NCBI GenBank assembly: GCA_902480035.1
Contig: CABSRC010000020.1
Span: 1 to 17,946, forward strand
Direction of reading: 5' to 3'
Source: an uncultured Streptococcus sp.
GTDB lineage: Bacteria; Bacillota; Bacilli; Lactobacillales; Streptococcaceae
DNA: 17,946 bases
Of the stretch, positions 14,259-17,946 are shown one piece after another. A program made the translations under genes and the position numbers. Each line of letters begins with the position of its first letter. Positions within the stretch are counted from its first letter, which is position 1. The notes under the pieces were generated by a model. It saw only the letters and a program-made list of their open reading frames with translations, did not search any database and was not told where the DNA came from.

Positions 14259-14290
14259 AAAAAAACGATGGGCAAGCCCACCGTCGTTTT
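14259..14290 (-). terminator. Terminator of the rsmH-ftsL-pbp2X-mraY operon
   Basis: On the minus strand GGTGGGC and GCCCATC pair (one G-U) around TT. Flanking AAAAC/GTTTT adds pairs across a bulge, and seven T follow. It begins within the mraY stop codon. Confidence 0.8.
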
Positions 14291-15281
14291 ATAGGTAGAG
14301 AAGAACTAGAGTCACGACACTTGTCACCAAGGCAATGCTCCACATAAAGGCATCCACTTTCCATTCTGACCAGTTTTGCCCATTGCCAGAAAGGCCACCC
14401 AGTTCTAAATGATGGTGGAAAGGAGTCATTCGGAAAATCCGACGTCCTTCCCCGTAACGTTTCTTGGTCCATTTGAAATAGGTCACTTGTAGCATCACTG
14501 AACCTGTTTCAATGACATAGACCAGACCAATCAAGAGCAGCGTCCACTCGACATGCAAAGCCATTGACAAGGCTGCAAGCATCCCTCCAAGAGCTAGACT
14601 ACCGACATCTCCCATAAAGATTTTAGCCGGCTTGTGGTTGAAGACAAAGAATCCTAGCAAGGACCCAATCATACTCAAGGTGACAAAGAGAATGTCCCAT
14701 TTTCCTTGCATATAGGCAATAAAGGAATAGGCACTCAGGCTAATAGCAACGGAGATGCTGGCTAATCCATCAATCCCATCTGTCAAATTGACCGCGTTTG
14801 AAAAACCAACCAACCAAAACAAAGCAAAGAGAATGTAGAAATGACCCAAGTAAAGATCGTAACCAAAGACATTCAAAAGGCTTCCTGCACCGTGGCGTTC
14901 AGAAAAAATATAGAAGATGATTCCACCAACAAGTTGAAGGGCCAATTTTTGTTTTGGATTGAGACCTTCATTAATCTTACGAAAAACTTTTAAAAAGTCA
15001 TCCAAAAATCCAACAATTCCATATAGAATCAAGATAAATAGAATCAGTTGAACAGGGCGCGTGAAATTTCCAGTCAATACGGTAACGACAAAACTAACTA
15101 GAACGGCTGTAATGAGAAATACAACTCCCCCCATTGTCGGAGTGCCAGCTTTCGCTTTGTGTTGTTTCACATCTTCGTGCATTTGTTGCCCAGAAATATG
15201 AGCACGATGGTAAAATCGAATAAAGGCTGGAATAGCAGCCACTGTTAATAGAAACGATACAAGGATCGTAGCAATATACAT
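14289..15281 (-). CDS. mraY: Phospho-N-acetylmuramoyl-pentapeptide transferase
   Basis: MraY transfers phospho-MurNAc-pentapeptide from UDP to undecaprenyl phosphate, making lipid I at the inner face of the membrane. The 330-residue polytopic protein shows about ten hydrophobic spans. Signature motifs are GTPTMGG (46-52), the DDF at 94-96, NAVNLTDGIDGLA (162-174), FMGDVGSLALGG (222-233) and the FHHHLE segment (288-293), which include the Asp and His residues of the Mg-dependent active site. One base separates it from the pbp2X stop, and its AGGAGA ribosome binding site lies inside the last pbp2X codons, so the two are tightly coupled. Last gene of the operon, closed by a terminator. Confidence 0.97.
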   Translation of the reverse strand: MYIATILVSFLLTVAAIPAFIRFYHRAHISGQQMHEDVKQHKAKAGTPTMGGVVFLITAVLVSFVVTVLTGNFTRPVQLILFILILYGIVGFLDDFLKVFRKINEGLNPKQKLALQLVGGIIFYIFSERHGAGSLLNVFGYDLYLGHFYILFALFWLVGFSNAVNLTDGIDGLASISVAISLSAYSFIAYMQGKWDILFVTLSMIGSLLGFFVFNHKPAKIFMGDVGSLALGGMLAALSMALHVEWTLLLIGLVYVIETGSVMLQVTYFKWTKKRYGEGRRIFRMTPFHHHLELGGLSGNGQNWSEWKVDAFMWSIALVTSVVTLVLLYL

Positions 15282-15282
15282 C

Positions 15283-17565
15283 TTAGTCTCCTAATGTTAA
15301 CGTAATCTTTTTAGTTTTATTGAGTGAGGTGTTCATCTTGACACTTTGTTTGGTTACTTTCTTTCCACTACCTTTATAGGTAATCTCAATTCCAGTCCAT
15401 TCTCCAAAGATGTCCGCATTTTTCTTTGTCCAACCATACATATCTGGAACCGCATCAAAGTCTTCTGTCAATAACAATATTTGCTGATTGGCTTTGACTT
15501 TAGAGCCTACATCCACAGACATCTTGCGGATATTTTCCCCAGTTCCTAGGACAATTGGTTGCACCAAATTGCGACGCAATTCCTCTGAATAAGCACCTGG
15601 GCTCAAATTTTGTTTCAGATTCAACTCCTTAGAGAGAGTTTCTACTGAAGGGATTTTGTAGGTCGTTTCTTTGGTCACATCATCCAAAGTTGGTGCCTCT
15701 GATGTCAAATGCAATTCGTCTTTTAAAGCAACTGCATCTTCCAAAATAGGATTGACCAGCTCTTCCCAGCTGGTGGCTGAGAATTTCACTTCTGGTTGTT
15801 GGACCGTTACATACATGATGAATTCAGGATCTTCTGCAGGTGTCATAGCTACAACCGAGTTGATATAATCATTTTCTCCTTGCAAGTATCCTTGATCTGT
15901 TGCCATTTGGGCAGTCCCTGATTTCACCGCAACGTTTTGACCTGGTACCTGAATGATGGGTCCATCGCTGTACAAGGTTCCATACTCTGGATCTGTTCCG
16001 ACCGTGATCATATAGTTCCGTGTCTGTTGCGCAGCTGATCCTGAAACTGGTTTTCCAACAACTTCTTTTTTTGATTTGCGGGCTGTGTCTGATTTTTTAT
16101 CGTAAATAGCACTAATAAATTTCGGCTCCAACATTTCCCCATCATTTGCAATGGCAGAAAATGCACGTAACATCTGCGTTTGGGTCACCGAAATCCCTTG
16201 ACCGAAGGAAGACATGGCTTGAGTGACATAGTTATCACCTGGTAGGCCTCCAAAACTTTCGTCCCCCATTCCAAAACGTGTAGGAAGTCCGAACTTAAAG
16301 AGTGTGAGGTAATTCATCCAGACATTATTGCCCATCTTCTGTTCAAGCTTGGTCATCCCAATGTTACTTGAATAGGCAAAACCTTGGGCAATATTCATAT
16401 AGCGACCTTCTAACAGTCCCATATTGACATCCCAGTCACGGATCGTCGCATCTTTTACTTGTAGTTCGTTATTGTAGTATGCTTCATTATAGGCTGGGAA
16501 GGTTCCATGATCAATCGCCGAAGCTAATAACATGACCTTCATCGTTGACCCCGGTTCATATTGACCTTGATAAAGGATGGTATTCCAGGTTTTCAAGTTT
16601 TTCAGATCCAACCCTTGTTTGGTATCCGCATTATAGGAAGGACGTTGCGTTGTCGCAAGGATTTCTCCTGTTTTTGCACTCACAAGAGTCGCACTAACAT
16701 ACTTTCCTTTTACTTTTTCTTGGAAAACATCCATACGTGTCTCAAGGTAGGTCTGCAATTCTGCCGAAATGGTCGTATAAACATCTTTTCCATCTTCTGT
16801 TTTGACAGAAACCTTATCTGAACCAGGAACGATATTCCCGTTTCGGTCTTTGTCATAGGTGATGACTCCATTTTGACCAGCGAGAATACGATCGAGGGAT
16901 TTCTCCATTCCTGATTGCCCCTTCAAGGTTTTATTCCCCTCTTTATCTTCTTGAAGAGAGGCCTGACCTATAAATTGAGAGGCAAAAACTCCATTTTTAT
17001 AGCTCCGATTTGGACTAGTTGTAAAGGAAACCCCTTCAATCTTCGCCGCTTCCATGGCCTCACGGATAGCTGTCATATTACTATAAGTAATGCCGTTCCC
17101 GTTCGACCCAAAAGAAACCTGTTTCAATTTCTTTTGCGACAACTGTTGAATGACGTAATCCTCATCCATCCCTAAGTACTGCTTAAAGATTTCTGCTACT
17201 TTTTTAAATTGGCTCTCTTCTACATAAAGGATTTTTCCAGTTGCTGATTTGTACTTTTTATCAATAACGGCATAAACGTTATAGGTCGTAGCATCTTCAG
17301 CAATTACTGCTCCATTTCGGTCATAGATCGTTCCACGTTTTGCAGGAACAATAACCGTCTGCTCATGGACTTTTTTGGCTTGATCCGATAAGGTCACACC
17401 GAATTTTTTGTCAGTCCCAATAATCATTGCAAAATTAATCAGAAAGAGAAAAAAGAGGAAAATCGCCAGTACACTGAGATTTTTCCCAACTTGTTTTCGA
17501 TTCTGATCCGGCAAGCGACGTTTCTTTATCGAATACCTGATTAAAAATTTTTTGAATTTATTCAT
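15283..17565 (-). CDS. pbpX: Penicillin-binding protein 2X, septal class B transpeptidase
   Basis: PBP2X is the essential septal peptide cross-linking enzyme of streptococci, working with FtsW. It has 760 residues: a basic cytoplasmic tail (1-29), one membrane anchor (about 31-51), a dimerisation region starting at PAKRGTIYDRNG (74-85), and a transpeptidase domain with STMK at 340-343, SSN at 399-401 and KSGT at 548-551. Two C-terminal PASTA repeats run from about 638 to 760, including VPDMYGWTK (706-714). The ATG at 17565 fits the N-terminus of known PBP2X; the longer frame would start at TTG. It overlaps the end of ftsL by eight bases and has only a weak ribosome binding site, suggesting coupling. 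STMK is unmodified. Confidence 0.97.
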   Translation of the reverse strand: MNKFKKFLIRYSIKKRRLPDQNRKQVGKNLSVLAIFLFFLFLINFAMIIGTDKKFGVTLSDQAKKVHEQTVIVPAKRGTIYDRNGAVIAEDATTYNVYAVIDKKYKSATGKILYVEESQFKKVAEIFKQYLGMDEDYVIQQLSQKKLKQVSFGSNGNGITYSNMTAIREAMEAAKIEGVSFTTSPNRSYKNGVFASQFIGQASLQEDKEGNKTLKGQSGMEKSLDRILAGQNGVITYDKDRNGNIVPGSDKVSVKTEDGKDVYTTISAELQTYLETRMDVFQEKVKGKYVSATLVSAKTGEILATTQRPSYNADTKQGLDLKNLKTWNTILYQGQYEPGSTMKVMLLASAIDHGTFPAYNEAYYNNELQVKDATIRDWDVNMGLLEGRYMNIAQGFAYSSNIGMTKLEQKMGNNVWMNYLTLFKFGLPTRFGMGDESFGGLPGDNYVTQAMSSFGQGISVTQTQMLRAFSAIANDGEMLEPKFISAIYDKKSDTARKSKKEVVGKPVSGSAAQQTRNYMITVGTDPEYGTLYSDGPIIQVPGQNVAVKSGTAQMATDQGYLQGENDYINSVVAMTPAEDPEFIMYVTVQQPEVKFSATSWEELVNPILEDAVALKDELHLTSEAPTLDDVTKETTYKIPSVETLSKELNLKQNLSPGAYSEELRRNLVQPIVLGTGENIRKMSVDVGSKVKANQQILLLTEDFDAVPDMYGWTKKNADIFGEWTGIEITYKGSGKKVTKQSVKMNTSLNKTKKITLTLGD

Positions 17566-17893
17566 TACTACTTGCACTCACTGTTTTTCGATTTTCTTTT
17601 TGCAGCTTCATTCCTTGGGAGCTAGCCAACTGTGATAAGCGGTCATAACGTGTTAATTCATTGACCTCTTGACGAACATCTGCCAATTCCGTTTTTTTGG
17701 CTTCTAGTTCCGTATTCAAATCAGTCAATTCACTTTGAACTTGTAAAATCCGTGTCTGCATAAAGACGATACTAATGGCTAAAATAACAGCTGTTAGGAC
17801 AATCGACCCATAAAAAGCCTTTTCTACTCTAGAGAAACGGCGAAAGCGGTCTTGCAGTACCTGTGTTCTTGTTCTCTCATCTCTTGCTGCCAT
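17558..17893 (-). CDS. ftsL: Cell division protein FtsL
   Basis: FtsL is a small bitopic division protein that joins DivIB and DivIC to activate septal wall synthesis. The 111-residue protein has a basic cytoplasmic tail (1-27), one membrane helix (about 28-46) and an extracellular leucine-zipper-like coiled coil (47-82, heptads around LQVQSELTDLNTELEAKK), then a short tail (KENRKTVSASSNE). The sequence is poorly conserved in this family, so the call relies on topology, length and position between rsmH and pbp2X, which is invariant in streptococci. Ribosome binding site AGAGG lies seven bases before the ATG. The 3' end overlaps pbp2X by eight bases. Confidence 0.93.
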   Translation of the reverse strand: MAARDERTRTQVLQDRFRRFSRVEKAFYGSIVLTAVILAISIVFMQTRILQVQSELTDLNTELEAKKTELADVRQEVNELTRYDRLSQLASSQGMKLQKENRKTVSASSNE

Positions 17894-17904
17894 ATCAATT
17901 CCTC

Positions 17905-17946
17905 TTACTTGTGTATTTTTCGAGCAACCCGTAGTTTTGCTGAATG
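17905..17946 (-). CDS. rsmH: 16S rRNA (cytosine1402-N4)-methyltransferase RsmH, last 13 codons only
   Basis: The right edge of the window encodes HSAKLRVARKIHK followed by TAA on the minus strand. This matches the usual C-terminus of streptococcal RsmH (MraW), an arginine/lysine-rich SAKLRVA tail, and the gene sits 11 bases upstream of ftsL exactly where rsmH is expected. RsmH methylates C1402 of 16S rRNA. Only the C-terminal tip is visible, so no catalytic motif can be checked. Confidence 0.85.
   Translation of the reverse strand, partial: HSAKLRVARKIHK

Overview
The window (about 42% GC by eye, low-GC Gram-positive codon use) is a chromosomal segment of a Streptococcus, most likely from the mitis/sanguinis group. 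This rests on close resemblance of PBP2X, PBP1a, GpsB, FtsL, CshB and the RNase P RNA to their pneumococcal-type counterparts; the species cannot be fixed from sequence alone. Almost everything is recognisable core genome. I found no rRNA, tRNA, prophage, IS element, CRISPR array or defence system.

Layout. 1-2109 (minus strand) reads ypsA, gpsB, rnpB, then a THUMP-domain RNA methyltransferase cut by the window edge; this is the same order as ypsA-gpsB-rnpB-ypsC in Bacillus. 2174-4882 (plus strand) is the recU-pbp1a operon, divergent from ypsA and closed by a strong terminator. Everything from 5035 to the right edge is on the minus strand. In transcription order (right to left) these are: rsmH (3' end only), ftsL, pbp2X and mraY of the division/cell-wall cluster; the DEAD-box helicase cshB; a polar amino acid ABC permease and ATPase; a small membrane protein (DUF4059); thioredoxin reductase trxB; the NAD salvage pair pncB-nadE; a repeat-rich intergenic stretch; a GNAT acetyltransferase; and aminopeptidase pepC.

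How the genes work together. MraY makes lipid I. PBP1a is a bifunctional glycosyltransferase/transpeptidase. PBP2X and FtsL act at the septum, and GpsB coordinates septal and peripheral synthesis, so much of the window is cell-wall growth and division machinery. PncB and NadE form a two-gene nicotinate-to-NAD route, overlapping by four bases. RecU resolves Holliday junctions, and RNase P RNA matures tRNAs.

Starts were moved inward from the longest open frame for gpsB, trxB, the DUF4059 gene, the ABC permease, cshB and pbp2X, because an ATG with a good ribosome binding site or a family-matching N-terminus lies downstream of an unlikely upstream codon.

The least ordinary parts are small and non-coding. 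They are a mosaic of hairpins and a 41-bp direct repeat between nadE and the GNAT gene; several promoters buried in the ends of upstream genes (rnpB inside gpsB, DUF4059 at the ATPase stop codon); a promoter immediately followed by a terminator-like hairpin ahead of the DUF4059 gene; and the short distance between pbp2X-mraY and pbp1a, which in pneumococcus flank the capsule locus. None of these amounts to a demonstrated new system.
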